This document shows positions 8,101-15,832 of a DNA stretch of 64,000 nt, piece by piece (position 1 is the first letter of the stretch; every line of letters begins with the position of its first letter). The DNA is taken from positions 248,001 to 312,000 of the forward strand of contig NZ_SMLB01000001.1 of the NCBI RefSeq assembly GCF_004349105.1. The letters run 5' to 3'. Under the pieces are notes generated by a model, which was not told where the DNA came from, searched no databases, and worked only from the letters and a program-made list of their open reading frames with translations. A program made the translations under genes and the position numbers. This DNA comes from Jiangella aurantiaca. Lineage in GTDB: Bacteria > Actinomycetota > Actinomycetes > Jiangellales > Jiangellaceae.

Positions 8101-11024
8101 TGCGTGGCGCTGCCGACGGGCTCGAGGTTGGCCCGGGTCAGTGGCGCCGCCGGGTCCTTCAGCGTGGAGAGGCCGACGGTCAGCTCCTGGGCGACGGTGA
8201 GGCTCTCGACGCCGAACTCCACCTCGGTGACGTCGAACTCGTCTCCGACGCCGAAGTCGGCCAGCGTGAACGTCCGGAGATACGAGTTCGCGCTGGTGGT
8301 GGCGCCGTCGTCGGACGAGCAGGCGATGCCGTTGCCGGCGACGATCGCCTGCGACGCCGAGTGCGTCAGCGTCTGGGTGATGCTGTCGGGCTCGCGGGCG
8401 GGGACGACCGCCTCGCCCGTGGCGCCCGATCCGGTGAACCCGCCGCCGCTCAGCTCCGCCGGGAGTTGCTGCGTCGTCACCGGGGTGACCGCGCCGCGTG
8501 GCTGCCGCAGCTCGTCGTCGGCGTACACCTCCCACCGCAGGTCGGTATTGCCGCCGTTGTCCAGCGTGAGCGTGTGGGCGACCGTCTCGTCCGGCCGCTG
8601 CGTCGCGGTGACGCTGCCCGGCGTGACGGCCAGCGAGGGCGGGACCTCCTCGCGCGGCGTCACGACGACGGGATAGTGCGCCGGCGCGATGGCCCGGCCG
8701 TTCGCATGCGTGGCGTCGGTGGTGAACCGGACCTCGGCGAACGATGCCTGCCCCGGCGGGACGGTGGCGAGGTCAGCCGTGACGGTGACGGTGACGTCCC
8801 GCGTCGCGCCCGGCGCCAGGGTGAACGTCGCCGGCTCGACGGCAACGGTGAGGCCGTCCGGCGCCGTCGCGCCCGCGGTGTAGGTGGCCGGGACGTCGGC
8901 GACGTTGCGCACCGTCCGCGTCCACGCGCAGGTCCCGACGCAGGTGCCGTCGACGAATGCCGGCAGGTTGAGCGTGGCCGGGTCGCCGCCGGCGGCGGGG
9001 TCGGCGGCCAGGAAGTCGGTGTACGACTCGTCCATCACGAGGCCGGCTCGTCCGGCGGCGTCGAGGTCGATGCGGCCGGAGCCGATGTCGAGCGGGTCGG
9101 CCGGGGTGGTTCCGTTCTCCTCGAGGATGCCGGTGTCGGCGGTCGTGGCCAGCGCGGAGCGGATCTCCGCCGGCGACCAGTCCGGGTGCAGTGCGGTCAG
9201 CAGCGCGCCGGCGCCCGCGGCGTGCGGCGAGGCCATCGAGGTGCCGCTGTTGACGATGTACCGGTTCGGGTCTCCGTCGCGCGCGGAGCCGGCGGCCAGG
9301 ATGTCGACGCCCGGCGCGGCGAACGTCGGCGCCAGCAGGTCCAGGTGGCTGGGCCCGCGGGAACTGAACCCGGCGACCAGGTCCTCCCACTCGTGGTTCG
9401 TGATCAGCTCGGTGGTGGCGTTCAGCCGTGCCGTGACGGCGCCCCCGGCGGCCGTGGAACGCAGGGCCGCGGCGGAGCGCTGCTCGATCATCGCCGCCGG
9501 GATCGTGGTGTCCTCGAGCAGGCCCATCGCCGTCGGCGGCCCGCCCACGTTGTTCGCGACGAGGACGGCGACGGCGCCCGCCTCGGCGGCGTTCGTGACC
9601 TTGACGGAGAACTCGCAGTCGCCGCGGTCGACCAGCGCCAGCGCGCCGTCGAACGTCCCGGCCTCGAACGGCTGGCAGCCGCGCGCGTTGCCGGGCGCGA
9701 CGACCGCCGCGTCGCGCAGCTCGGCCTCGATGTCCGCCGAGGGCGCGGGGCCGCTGCCCGGGACCGCGGGCAGGCCGGTCAGCCCGTCCGGGACCGGCGC
9801 CGGACCGGTGACGTCGACGGTGTTTGCGAACGCCCGGTAGTGGGTGGTCGCGGCGACGGCGGCATTCCAGGGGCCGGTGTGCGCGACGGTGCTCTCGCCG
9901 GGGCCGTCGTTGCCGGCCGAGGTCGCGACGAAGATGCCGGCGTTGAACGCCTCGAGGAACGCGAGGTCGACGACGTCGTTCCAGGGGTCGTCGGCGCCGC
10001 TGATGGAGTAGTTGAGCACGTCGACGCCGTCCTCGATGGCCTGCTCGACGGCGGCGACGCTGCTGGTGCTGGGGCACGACGGCGAGCAGACGAGGTAGGA
10101 GATGACGTTGGCGTGCGGCGCGACGCCCTGGACCGTGCGGGTGAACGTGCCGCTGCCGATGGTCGCGGTCGCCTCGTGCACGTTGCCCGCGGCGGTGCTC
10201 GCGGTGTGGCTGCCGTGGCCGTCGTCGTCCTGCGCATCGGGCGCGGAGGGGTGGAAGTTCCACGCGCCGACCAGCTTGTCGTTGCAGATGTCCTCGTGCT
10301 CGGGGTGGTCCGCGGCGCAGACGCCCACGTAGGTGCCGGCGCCGAACGGGTTGGCCGGCGCGTTGCCGTCGCCGCCGGTCTCGGCGAAGGACGGGTGCTC
10401 CGGGTTGATGCCGCTGTCGATGACGCCGACCAGCACGCCCTCGCCGCGGGTGCCGGCGTCGGTGCCGGTCTCGCCGGACCAGATGCTGGGCGTGGAGATG
10501 AGATCGTGGCTGACGTCGGTGAGCGGCTCGCGCTCGACGTCGCGGTAGACGGCGCCGACGCCCGGCACCCGGGTCAGCCGCTCCGCCTCCTCGTCGTCGA
10601 CCCGCACGGCCAGGCCGTTGACCACGTTGCGGTACTCGAACGCCACCTCGACGTCCCGGCCGAGTGCGTGCTCGATGTCGTCGCGGAGCCTGCTCTGGCG
10701 GTCGTCGAGGTGGGCGAGGTACGCGCGGCTGGCCGGCGCCTCGACGTCAAGCTGGTCCGCGCCGGTGACCTGCGGGCTGGTCGGCCGCAGCCCCGCGGTG
10801 CCGCCGGTGTACGTCGCCAGCGACGGCTCCTCGAGCTCGACCACCCAAAGGCCGGTGCCCTCACCCTCGGTGGCGACGAGCAGGCCGGGTTCGTCATCGG
10901 TCTGAGCTGCGGCGGCGTCGGCGGGCGCGGGCTGGGCGGCGGAGGGAACGGCGGCCACGGCGGGCAGCAGCGCGACCACGGTGAGCGCGCCGACCAGGCC
11001 GGCCGTGATTCTTCGTGCGGTCAA
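5127..11024 (-). CDS. Giant secreted subtilase (S8) with PA insert, FG-GAP propeller and duplicated Ig-like modules
   Basis: A 1965-residue secreted serine protease. A Sec-type signal peptide covers about residues 1-31, and an I9-like propeptide region about 45-165. The S8 domain has Asp203 (VIDSGINPEH), His270 (DGHGSHTAST), oxyanion Asn372 (ATSAGNDGPG) and Ser596 (NSGTSMASPH), with a PA domain inserted at about 430-540. A fibronectin-like region follows. A roughly 320-residue module (beta-sandwich, then a THSAS...LRTFTLADFG block, then another Ig-like unit) occurs twice, at nucleotides about 7640-8640 and 5420-6440. Between the copies lies an FG-GAP-type propeller with repeats of the form VAIDGDTAVVGA. 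The start is TTG at 11024 behind GAGGAG. It presumably digests extracellular protein; the substrate is unknown. A hairpin terminates it at 5077. Confidence 0.93.
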   Translation of the reverse strand: MTARRITAGLVGALTVVALLPAVAAVPSAAQPAPADAAAAQTDDEPGLLVATEGEGTGLWVVELEEPSLATYTGGTAGLRPTSPQVTGADQLDVEAPASRAYLAHLDDRQSRLRDDIEHALGRDVEVAFEYRNVVNGLAVRVDDEEAERLTRVPGVGAVYRDVEREPLTDVSHDLISTPSIWSGETGTDAGTRGEGVLVGVIDSGINPEHPSFAETGGDGNAPANPFGAGTYVGVCAADHPEHEDICNDKLVGAWNFHPSAPDAQDDDGHGSHTASTAAGNVHEATATIGSGTFTRTVQGVAPHANVISYLVCSPSCPSTSSVAAVEQAIEDGVDVLNYSISGADDPWNDVVDLAFLEAFNAGIFVATSAGNDGPGESTVAHTGPWNAAVAATTHYRAFANTVDVTGPAPVPDGLTGLPAVPGSGPAPSADIEAELRDAAVVAPGNARGCQPFEAGTFDGALALVDRGDCEFSVKVTNAAEAGAVAVLVANNVGGPPTAMGLLEDTTIPAAMIEQRSAAALRSTAAGGAVTARLNATTELITNHEWEDLVAGFSSRGPSHLDLLAPTFAAPGVDILAAGSARDGDPNRYIVNSGTSMASPHAAGAGALLTALHPDWSPAEIRSALATTADTGILEENGTTPADPLDIGSGRIDLDAAGRAGLVMDESYTDFLAADPAAGGDPATLNLPAFVDGTCVGTCAWTRTVRNVADVPATYTAGATAPDGLTVAVEPATFTLAPGATRDVTVTVTADLATVPPGQASFAEVRFTTDATHANGRAIAPAHYPVVVTPREEVPPSLAVTPGSVTATQRPDETVAHTLTLDNGGNTDLRWEVYADDELRQPRGAVTPVTTQQLPAELSGGGFTGSGATGEAVVPAREPDSITQTLTHSASQAIVAGNGIACSSDDGATTSANSYLRTFTLADFGVGDEFDVTEVEFGVESLTVAQELTVGLSTLKDPAAPLTRANLEPVGSATQTLQPQRQTLATVPVTGVIPAGATLVVEVSAPDLSGVGGFWPGTNRAGQSAPTYLTAPGCGVTEPADLGAVGYPWVHLVMNVVGTTEAPACAAPGELPWLDVAPLAGTVAPDATGRLDLTVDSTGLRPGTRTGLLCLRTNDPDDELTTVPLAVTVIGDTGLTGDAAQTRLTADGLADDQLGNAVAIDGDTAVVGASQADVDEFGASGAAYVYTRSGDGWERQATLLPDGERDWGMVFGRSVAIDGDTIVVGATGASFDGSRPGAAYVFVRDGGTWTQQAKLSTNDVRWGAELGYSVAVDGDTVAAGAPGEHLGDDNAAGVVQIFTRDGDAWTAGPRLAGSGVSSFGNFGSSVSLDGTTLLVGAPNTTARGVFRQGAAYVFTDDGDGWAERATLLPSDPAPELAFGTSVGLDRGTAVVGAGGPGLDWVQSHGAVYVYEGRDDAWSEQAKLTSTGTHVNDRFGWSVGIDRGTVVVGAPYRGRTAGVDLRKGAAVVFVRDGDGWTQQRVLLGSDTAQGDHLGTAVAVSGDDVLAGAPNAHVGDVADQGAAYVFVPGADAPAPPSITVEPGELAADVAAGGSTAQELTIGNAGERDLHWDIDAASTLSGPLRPAGTTTVVESGPAAVPPAAATDGWATSLGDEGTSAVTEDGPAAPATGTVRLTHSASMEVVESGVPVCASNQTGTTRANRFLRTFTLADFGIEGAFDVSEVTFGLQLVTPSADLTVNLYTLDGPFEYVNLTRLASETVTLEDAAETLVSVPVSTRVPAGATLVLEVATPDLLNVGAVVPGANSAGQTGPSYISADDCGAPNPVTMESLGFPDAHLVMAVDGTPREPIRCELPDWLGADPASGTVAPGENGTATVTLDAAGLAPGEYAAHLCVASDDPAAPVTPVPVRLTVGEPGEPELSVETYLQRGIWYGRLTWTGIDAERVDVERDGLVVATVANTGAHVDQIGRPRIGEAFTYRVCAAGTDACSAPVTVFPRGEIRGPDRR

Positions 11025-11488
11025 CGGGGACTCCTCGCCTTCGGATCCGGTCCAGGCAGCCTGCCGTCCCGGCGCGAGTTGTCACCATTGCGAATTGTGG
11101 TGATTTTTGCTCCGAACACGAGGCGAACCGCCGGCCGCCGCGCGCTGTCGGCGCCCGCCCGTAGGGTGGGGGTCCCACCCCAACGGGCGGGGCCTGCCAC
11201 GCGCTGGCGTCAGTCGTCGACGTGGTCGGCCCAGGTGGTGGGACGTCCCCGGCGCTGGTGACCCTCGTCCTTGGCGCGACCCATCGTCTCTGCAGGGTCC
11301 GGTTCGTCCCGATTCCCCAGCACGGCCTGGCGTGCCGAGGCGCCGGCGCCGCTGCGACCCGGCGTGGCCCACGGATCGGGTCGGAGGGCCTGGGGAATGA
11401 GGCTCTTCTGCTGCTTCGGTGGGTGCGTTGCCCGGCGAGGAGCCCGTGTGACCGCGGCCGAAGCCAACGAGGAACGCCACCCCGCCAG

Positions 11489-11562
11489 TGTTGATCTTGG
11501 AGTTGTTCGGTCATCCATCGGACATTTCACCCCCGAATTGCCGAACAACTCCAAGATCAACA
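11489..11562. repeat. 74-bp palindromic dispersed element, copy 1
   Basis: Perfect 22-bp inverted arms (beginning TGTTGATCTTGGAG and ending CTCCAAGATCAACA) flank a 30-nt centre containing CATCGGACAT. A 74-bp relative lies at 52436-52509 with the same outer arms (TTGATCTTGGAG) and a similar centre, but different inner arm bases that still pair with each other. Confidence 0.85.
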
Positions 11563-11657
11563 TGGAGTGTCCGGCGGATCGACACCGCACGCGTGCGATC
11601 ACCATCGGCCTGCGCTGCCCGCTCCGATGGTGTCCGCGCGCAGGTGAGGACACCGGC

Positions 11658-11760
11658 TGATGCCCGGGAAACCGGCGAATGCCCGCGAAACCGGCGGATG
11701 CGGCGGGGATCGGCCCGGCGTCCGTCGGTTTCGCGGGCATCCACCGGAATCGCGGGCACC
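11658..11760. repeat. Cluster of short direct and inverted repeats
   Basis: Two direct copies of a word close to ATGCCCGCGAAACCGGCG are followed by inverted versions (CGGTTTCGCGGGCAT and CCGGAATCGCGGGCA). The block can fold into alternative hairpins. Function unknown. Confidence 0.6.
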
Positions 11761-11849
11761 AGCCACGGCACCCGTTCCGCGATCGGACCTGAGGCGCCCA
11801 CCCACGCACGGAAGCAGCAGACCCTCATTCACATCGGAGGGCGTGGGCG

Positions 11850-12218
11850 TCAGTCGTCGACGAGCGCCGCCACAGCCGCCGGGGTCATCCGGCCGGCGGC
11901 GAGCCCGGCGGCGGCCGGCTCCAGGATGCGGCGCATCTCGAACAGCTTCCGCAGCCCCTCGGCGTCGAACAGCGGAGCGGCGGTGTACCCACGCAGCGGC
12001 CGCTTGACGACGAGCCCCTCGGACTCCAGCCGGGCCAGCGCCTCGCGGACCGGGGTGGGCGACACGTCGAAGTCGCGAGCGATGCCGTCGATGCTGACCT
12101 CGGCGCCCGGCTCGATCCGGTGATCCATGAGCAGGCCGAGGATGACGTCGTAGACGTCGTCGGCCAGCGCCCGCCGCTCGGGCACGAGACGTGCCTCGTG
12201 ATCAGGGCCGATGGTCAC
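11850..12218 (-). pseudogene. Truncated GntR/FadR-family regulator (HTH only)
   Basis: A GTG start at 12218 with an AGGATGG-like site gives 122 residues: a winged helix (VSPTPVREALARLESEGLVVKRP) and only the first helix of the FCD effector domain (LRKLFEMRRILEP...), then a stop. FadR-type GntR proteins are normally about 220-240 residues, so most of the ligand-binding domain is missing, and I could not find it downstream in another frame. The gene precedes nothing functional on its 3' side and borders a repeat-rich gap. With the neighbouring mutarotase and broken aldo/keto reductase it resembles the remains of a sugar-acid operon. It might still bind DNA. Confidence 0.7.
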
Positions 12219-12258
12219 AGCACCATCCTGACGAGACGAAGATCGAGAACTGTCCTGG

Positions 12259-12588
12259 TCAACCGGCCTGTTGCTGCCGGCCGAGGTCCCACACCTCCGG
12301 GAGCGGAGCGGGCGCACCGTCGGACCCGCCGATGAAGCGGTCGACGAACCGGCCGATGTGCGCCTGCCACCGCTCGTTCGCCGGGTCCGACGCCAGCGCA
12401 CGCATGGCCGCGTCGAAGTCGTCGCACTCGACCAGGTGGAACAGCCGGTCGCCGACCCGCCAGATGGTCCACTCGTGGATCCCGACCCGGGCGAACGACG
12501 CCGCCAGGTCGTCCGGGATCCGTTCGTGCTCCCGGTCGTAGTCCAGCTCGTTCCCCGACCGGAGCACGGAGTGCAGCGCAACGCGCAT
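12259..12588 (-). CDS. L-rhamnose/L-fucose mutarotase (RhaM/DUF718 family)
   Basis: A complete 109-residue protein of the RhaM dimeric alpha/beta-barrel family. These enzymes interconvert alpha and beta anomers of L-rhamnose or, in related actinobacterial operons, L-fucose. Family-like features are HSVLRSGNELDYDREHERIP at the start, IHEWTIWRVGDRLFHLVEC in the middle, and ERWQAHIGRFVDRF...PEVWDL at the end. The start is ATG at 12588 after AAGGGATG. It sits between a truncated GntR gene and a truncated aldo/keto reductase gene, which in intact loci belong to an oxidative deoxysugar pathway, so this gene may be the last intact member of a dying operon. Confidence 0.8.
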   Translation of the reverse strand: MRVALHSVLRSGNELDYDREHERIPDDLAASFARVGIHEWTIWRVGDRLFHLVECDDFDAAMRALASDPANERWQAHIGRFVDRFIGGSDGAPAPLPEVWDLGRQQQAG

Positions 12589-12600
12589 CGCGTCATCCCT

Positions 12601-12866
12601 TCACGTCGGCGTCGATGGGCCGTAGTCGTACCGCGCCGCCGGCGCCGGCCGCGGCGTCGCCAGTATGCCCGAGTTGAACACGCCGGCGGCCGCCACCGAC
12701 ACGCCACGCTCGGCCGCCGGCGGCAGCAGGTCGTCCAGCGCGCTCTGGTCCAGCAGCGTGTAGCGGCCGGCCAATATGACGACGTCGAGATCGGTGTGCC
12801 GGACGAACTGCGCAAGCATCGCCGACTGGTTCATCCCGGCGCCGTAGGACCGGATCCCGCGCGACT
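12601..12866 (-). pseudogene. Fragment of an aldo/keto reductase (L-fucose dehydrogenase-like)
   Basis: From about 12866 to the stop at 12601 the minus strand reads a recognisable internal piece of an aldo/keto reductase: GAGMNQSAMLAQFVRHTDLD, then VVILAGRYTLLDQSALDDLL and AAGVFNSGILATPRPAP. Upstream of GAGMNQ the similarity stops abruptly, and after ARYDYG the frame ends, so both ends of the roughly 300-residue enzyme are missing. On the plus strand at about 12852-12903 a short frame (DRIPRDFELLAARLPAVL, then stop) might be the tail of another lost gene. Family members oxidise L-fucose or other aldoses to lactones. Confidence 0.7.
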
Positions 12867-12913
12867 TCGAGCTGCTCGCCGCCCGCCTGCCCGCCGTGCT
12901 CTGACTTGCTGTC

Positions 12914-13945
12914 CTAACGGGCGAGGGCGTGGTGGGCCGCCGGCCGCACGCGCCGCCCGAGCGCGACGAGCGCCAGGCCGGCCCCCGCCCAGGCGGCGAG
13001 CACCAGCGCGGGACCGCCGGCCGCGGCCCCGTCGAAGTACGACGTCGACCGTAGCAGCGTGCCGCCCGCACCGGCCGGAAGCGCCTGGCCCAGCGCTCCC
13101 CAGCCGGTCGGCAGCAGCTCCGGCGCCGACGAGACGCCGGAGATCGAGTTGCCGATCAGGAACATCACGACGGCGCCGAGGCCGATGCCGGCGGGGCCGA
13201 CGAGTGTCACCAGGCCGGTGATGGTCAGGGAGATCGCGGCGACGATCAGGGCGACCGCTCCGGCGTTGGCCCAGGCACTGCCCTGGAGGGCGCCGAGCCA
13301 CGCCTGCGCGACGAGCGTCACGACTCCACCGGCGGCCACGGCCGCGACCAGCGCGCCCGCTACCCGTCGCCACACCCCCGTCACCAGGAACGACATGAGG
13401 ATGCCGACGACCATGCCGCCGAGCACCATCGGCAGTGCGGCGGCGGTGAAGGCGGAGCCGCGCGGGTCGTCGCCGGGGAGCGGGACGACGTCCTCGACCG
13501 CAGGCGCCGACGCGGCCGGCTCCGCGAACCCACCGGCGATCCCGGCCAGCAGCTGCGCGACGACCGGGCTGCCGCCCGAGGCCGTCAGCACCTGCGACGG
13601 GCCGGAACGCCCGAGGACGATCGCGCCGTAGACCTCGCGGTCCTCGATGAGCCGGCGCGCGGCATCGGCGTCCGCCGCCCGCCGCAGCTCCAGCGCGTCC
13701 GGCTGGGTCTCGGCGAGCTGCCGCTCGAGCCGGTCGGCGGCGGCAGCGGAGCCGACGACGGCGACTGGCACGTCGCGGGGCGCCGACTCGGCCGGCGGCC
13801 ACGCGAACGCCGTCACGAGGACGCCGACCAGCACGGCGAAGCCGAGCCCGAGGCCGATGACGCGCCGCCAGCCGGTCGGCGCGGCGGACGGCTCGGGCGG
13901 GCCGGCCGGCACGGTGTTCTCGGTGGTGAGTTGATCGAGTTCCAT
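12914..13945 (-). CDS. Multi-pass membrane protein, YhgE/ABC-2-permease-like
   Basis: A 343-residue protein. One membrane segment lies near residues 26-46 and a soluble extracellular-type domain at about 50-165 (VPVAVVGSAAAADRL...VYGAIVLG); five or so hydrophobic helices follow in the C-terminal half. This pattern of one helix, an outside domain and a helix bundle is that of the YhgE/DUF3533 and ABC-2 transporter-like families. The start is ATG at 13945 with GAAGGAG upstream; it lies 10 bp after the hydrolase gene, so the two are cotranscribed. The function is not known; a role in export or envelope stress is only a guess from family architecture. Confidence 0.75.
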   Translation of the reverse strand: MELDQLTTENTVPAGPPEPSAAPTGWRRVIGLGLGFAVLVGVLVTAFAWPPAESAPRDVPVAVVGSAAAADRLERQLAETQPDALELRRAADADAARRLIEDREVYGAIVLGRSGPSQVLTASGGSPVVAQLLAGIAGGFAEPAASAPAVEDVVPLPGDDPRGSAFTAAALPMVLGGMVVGILMSFLVTGVWRRVAGALVAAVAAGGVVTLVAQAWLGALQGSAWANAGAVALIVAAISLTITGLVTLVGPAGIGLGAVVMFLIGNSISGVSSAPELLPTGWGALGQALPAGAGGTLLRSTSYFDGAAAGGPALVLAAWAGAGLALVALGRRVRPAAHHALAR

Positions 13946-13955
13946 GATGCTCCTT

Positions 13956-15026
13956 CTAGACGCGGGTGCGACGGATGAAGTCGTCGATGGCGGCCGCCAC
14001 CTCGTGGGGCTTGTCCTCCTGGAGGAAGTGGTGCGCGCCGGCGAGGACGGCATGCGGCTGGCCGGCGGCGCCCGGGATGTGGTCGCTCAACGCGCCGTGC
14101 CGGCCGCCGGTGACGTGGTCGTCCGCGCCGAACACGCAGAGGAAGGGGACGTCCAGCGTCGCCAGCACCTCCCAAGCGGCGTCGAACGCCGGCGTGGCCT
14201 CGTCGTCCGCGGTGAGCGGGATGAGCACGGCGAACCGGCGGACGCCGTGCTGGTAGCGGTCGTCGGGGAACGGCGCGTCGTAGGCGGCCAGGACCGCCGG
14301 ATCGAGCGTCGACGTCGTGAACCCTGCGACGACGTCGGACACGGTGAGCGGGTTCGTGCGCTGGGTGAACTGCAACCACGTGGCGAGGTGCTTCCAGCCC
14401 TCGGCGGGCAGGTCCTCGCGGCCGGTCTTCAGGCCGGTGTTCATCGCCACGACCCGGCGGAACCGGTGGGGGTGCTCGGCCAGCAGCCGCAGGCCCAGCG
14501 TGCCGCCCCAGTCGTGGCAGACCATGGTGACGTCGCGCAGGTCCAGCCGCTCGAACACGGCCTCGGTCAGCCAGTCCATGTGCTGCTGGTACGTGTAGCG
14601 GAAGCGATCGGCAGGCTTGTCGGACTTGCCCATGCCGACGAGGTCCAGCGCGACGCACCGGTGCCCGGCCGCCACCAGCGGCGGGATGACGTGGCGGTAC
14701 AGGTAGCTCCACGACGGATTGCCGTGCAGCAGCAGGATCGTCTCCCCGGACGGCCGGACCGGCCAGGCCGGCCGTTCGTCGACGTAGTGCACCCGCACCG
14801 TGCTCCGTGAGCCGTCGCCGAGCCGGACCCGCAGGTAGTGCGGCTCGAACGGGTAGTCCGGCAGGCCGGCGAAGCGGCGCTCGGGGGTCCGGAGCACCTT
14901 CCGGGCCGCCGCACCGGCCGGCACGTGGTCGCCGGCCGCGGCCTGGGGGATCGCGGTGACGGCCAGCGTTCCGGCCGCCAGCGCGGCCGTTCCCGTGAGC
15001 AGCCTCCTGCGGTCGAGCTCGGTCAT
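13956..15026 (-). CDS. Tat-exported alpha/beta hydrolase, haloalkane dehalogenase-like
   Basis: A 356-residue protein with a twin-arginine signal (DRRRLLTGTAALAAG, residues 5-19). The alpha/beta-hydrolase core resembles haloalkane dehalogenases: HGNPSWSYLYR gives the halide-binding Asn103, CHDWGG gives nucleophile Asp172 and halide-binding Trp173, and AHHFLQED gives catalytic His333. An Asp nucleophile followed by Trp separates this group from esterases, which use Ser. Export through Tat is unusual for a dehalogenase. It is part of a minus-strand operon (spacing 10 bp on both sides) that begins with the NmrA-like reductase under a MarR regulator. The substrate is unknown; epoxide hydrolase is the main alternative. 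Confidence 0.85.
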   Translation of the reverse strand: MTELDRRRLLTGTAALAAGTLAVTAIPQAAAGDHVPAGAAARKVLRTPERRFAGLPDYPFEPHYLRVRLGDGSRSTVRVHYVDERPAWPVRPSGETILLLHGNPSWSYLYRHVIPPLVAAGHRCVALDLVGMGKSDKPADRFRYTYQQHMDWLTEAVFERLDLRDVTMVCHDWGGTLGLRLLAEHPHRFRRVVAMNTGLKTGREDLPAEGWKHLATWLQFTQRTNPLTVSDVVAGFTTSTLDPAVLAAYDAPFPDDRYQHGVRRFAVLIPLTADDEATPAFDAAWEVLATLDVPFLCVFGADDHVTGGRHGALSDHIPGAAGQPHAVLAGAHHFLQEDKPHEVAAAIDDFIRRTRV

Positions 15027-15036
15027 GATGTTCTCC

Positions 15037-15564
15037 TCAGTTCGTGGTCGTGACGTTGGATGTCACGGAGTCGGAATCGATGCGCCGGCCCGCGACGGGC
15101 CGGCGGGTCAGTGCGGCCAGGCCAAGGCACGCGAACGCCAACGCGGCGGCCGCCGTCCGCGAGGAGTGGGCGATATGCCAGCGGTCACGCACGTCCGCCC
15201 AGTCGGCCGGCGGCACCTGAACGTCCCAGTCGAGCTGGTCGCTGTTGATCGGCAGGTTGACGGCGAGAGTGATGACCAAGACCGCCACCAGCAGGACCAG
15301 CGCGGCGGCGAGGAGCCGGCGGCCGGTACCGCCCCTGCGTTCCGCGACGACGAGAATCACCGTGGCGGCCAGCGCCGGAAGGAGGGTCGCGGAGGCCAGA
15401 GCGTCGAGCCGGTCGAGCTCTACCTGACGAACCTGCGTGTAGACGCTCGCGTCGAACTCACGCAGGCTGGTCTCGAGCACGAGGACTGCCAGTAGGAAGC
15501 CGGCGAAGAGTCCCGCGAACAGCAGACTCACGCCGCGCGCGACAATGGTGACTGTACTGGTCAT
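15037..15564 (-). CDS. DUF1772 (anthrone oxygenase-like) membrane protein
   Basis: A 175-residue protein with four predicted membrane helices and the DUF1772 hallmarks NLPINSDQLDWD, then DWADVRDRWHIAHSSRT. The family includes fungal anthrone oxygenases and many bacterial proteins of unknown role. ATG at 15564 was chosen because the first helix begins directly after it; the frame continues upstream into the remains of a broken reductase gene. Its ribosome site is weak, so translation may depend on what was once the upstream gene. Confidence 0.8.
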   Translation of the reverse strand: MTSTVTIVARGVSLLFAGLFAGFLLAVLVLETSLREFDASVYTQVRQVELDRLDALASATLLPALAATVILVVAERRGGTGRRLLAAALVLLVAVLVITLAVNLPINSDQLDWDVQVPPADWADVRDRWHIAHSSRTAAAALAFACLGLAALTRRPVAGRRIDSDSVTSNVTTTN

Positions 15565-15591
15565 CGCCTGGTCAGCTTCCCGCCAGTGAGC

Positions 15592-15832
15592 ACGTAGCTC
15601 GAGGACGATGCCGCCGACCTGCGGCAGCGAGACGACCGATCCCGCCGGCGGGCTCGGGCTCCGCACTGCCAGCCGCGAGGCTGGCGGCCGACAGGGAGAA
15701 GGCGTCCAGCCGAGACCGCTGCCGCGAAGGATGTCCTCCATCAGAGCGACATCGGTGTAGTGCCGGCCGAGGACGCGGTTCGACAGCGCGCGTGAGCCCG
15801 GCCGGGTTGCGCACGACGACGGTGAGCTTCAT
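15592..15832 (-). pseudogene. Frameshifted remnant of an NAD(P)-binding reductase (NmrA/SDR type)
   Basis: ATG at 15832 overlaps the stop of the upstream gene (ATGA) and opens MKLTVVVRNPAGLTRA. The reading then shifts, and another frame continues as SNRVLGRHYTDVALMEDILR and GSGLGWT, a segment typical of small NAD(P)H-binding proteins. The GATGGTGR nucleotide loop that should follow MKLTV is absent, as are the next 80 or so residues. So a large deletion and at least one frameshift have destroyed the gene, which was once the second cistron of the MarR-controlled operon. Confidence 0.65.

Larger units (their letters stand above)
11025..11849. other. Non-coding, repeat-rich gap of 825 bp
   Basis: I see no convincing gene here. 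The left part should hold the promoter of the subtilase gene and contains a CACCATTGCGAATTGTGGTG dyad near 11083-11102. The right half holds the 74-bp palindromic element (11489-11562) and a cluster of short direct and inverted repeats (about 11658-11760). The truncated GntR gene begins to break off at the right edge, so the gap looks like a rearrangement scar. Confidence 0.6.

Noticed and set aside
5259-11261. 2000-codon open frame on the plus strand opposite the giant subtilase
   Set aside because: Low-complexity Arg/Gly/Val-rich translation with no domain; it is the complement of a clear protease with signal peptide and catalytic triad. Long antisense frames are expected at this GC content.
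11210-11809. Minus-strand open frame in the gap between the subtilase and the truncated GntR gene
   Set aside because: It runs through the palindromic element and has no domain, start context or partner, so I treat it as non-coding.
11025-12900. Transposon or insertion sequence at the rearranged region
   Set aside because: Broken genes and palindromes are present, but I found no transposase fragment, terminal repeats with target duplication or integrase.
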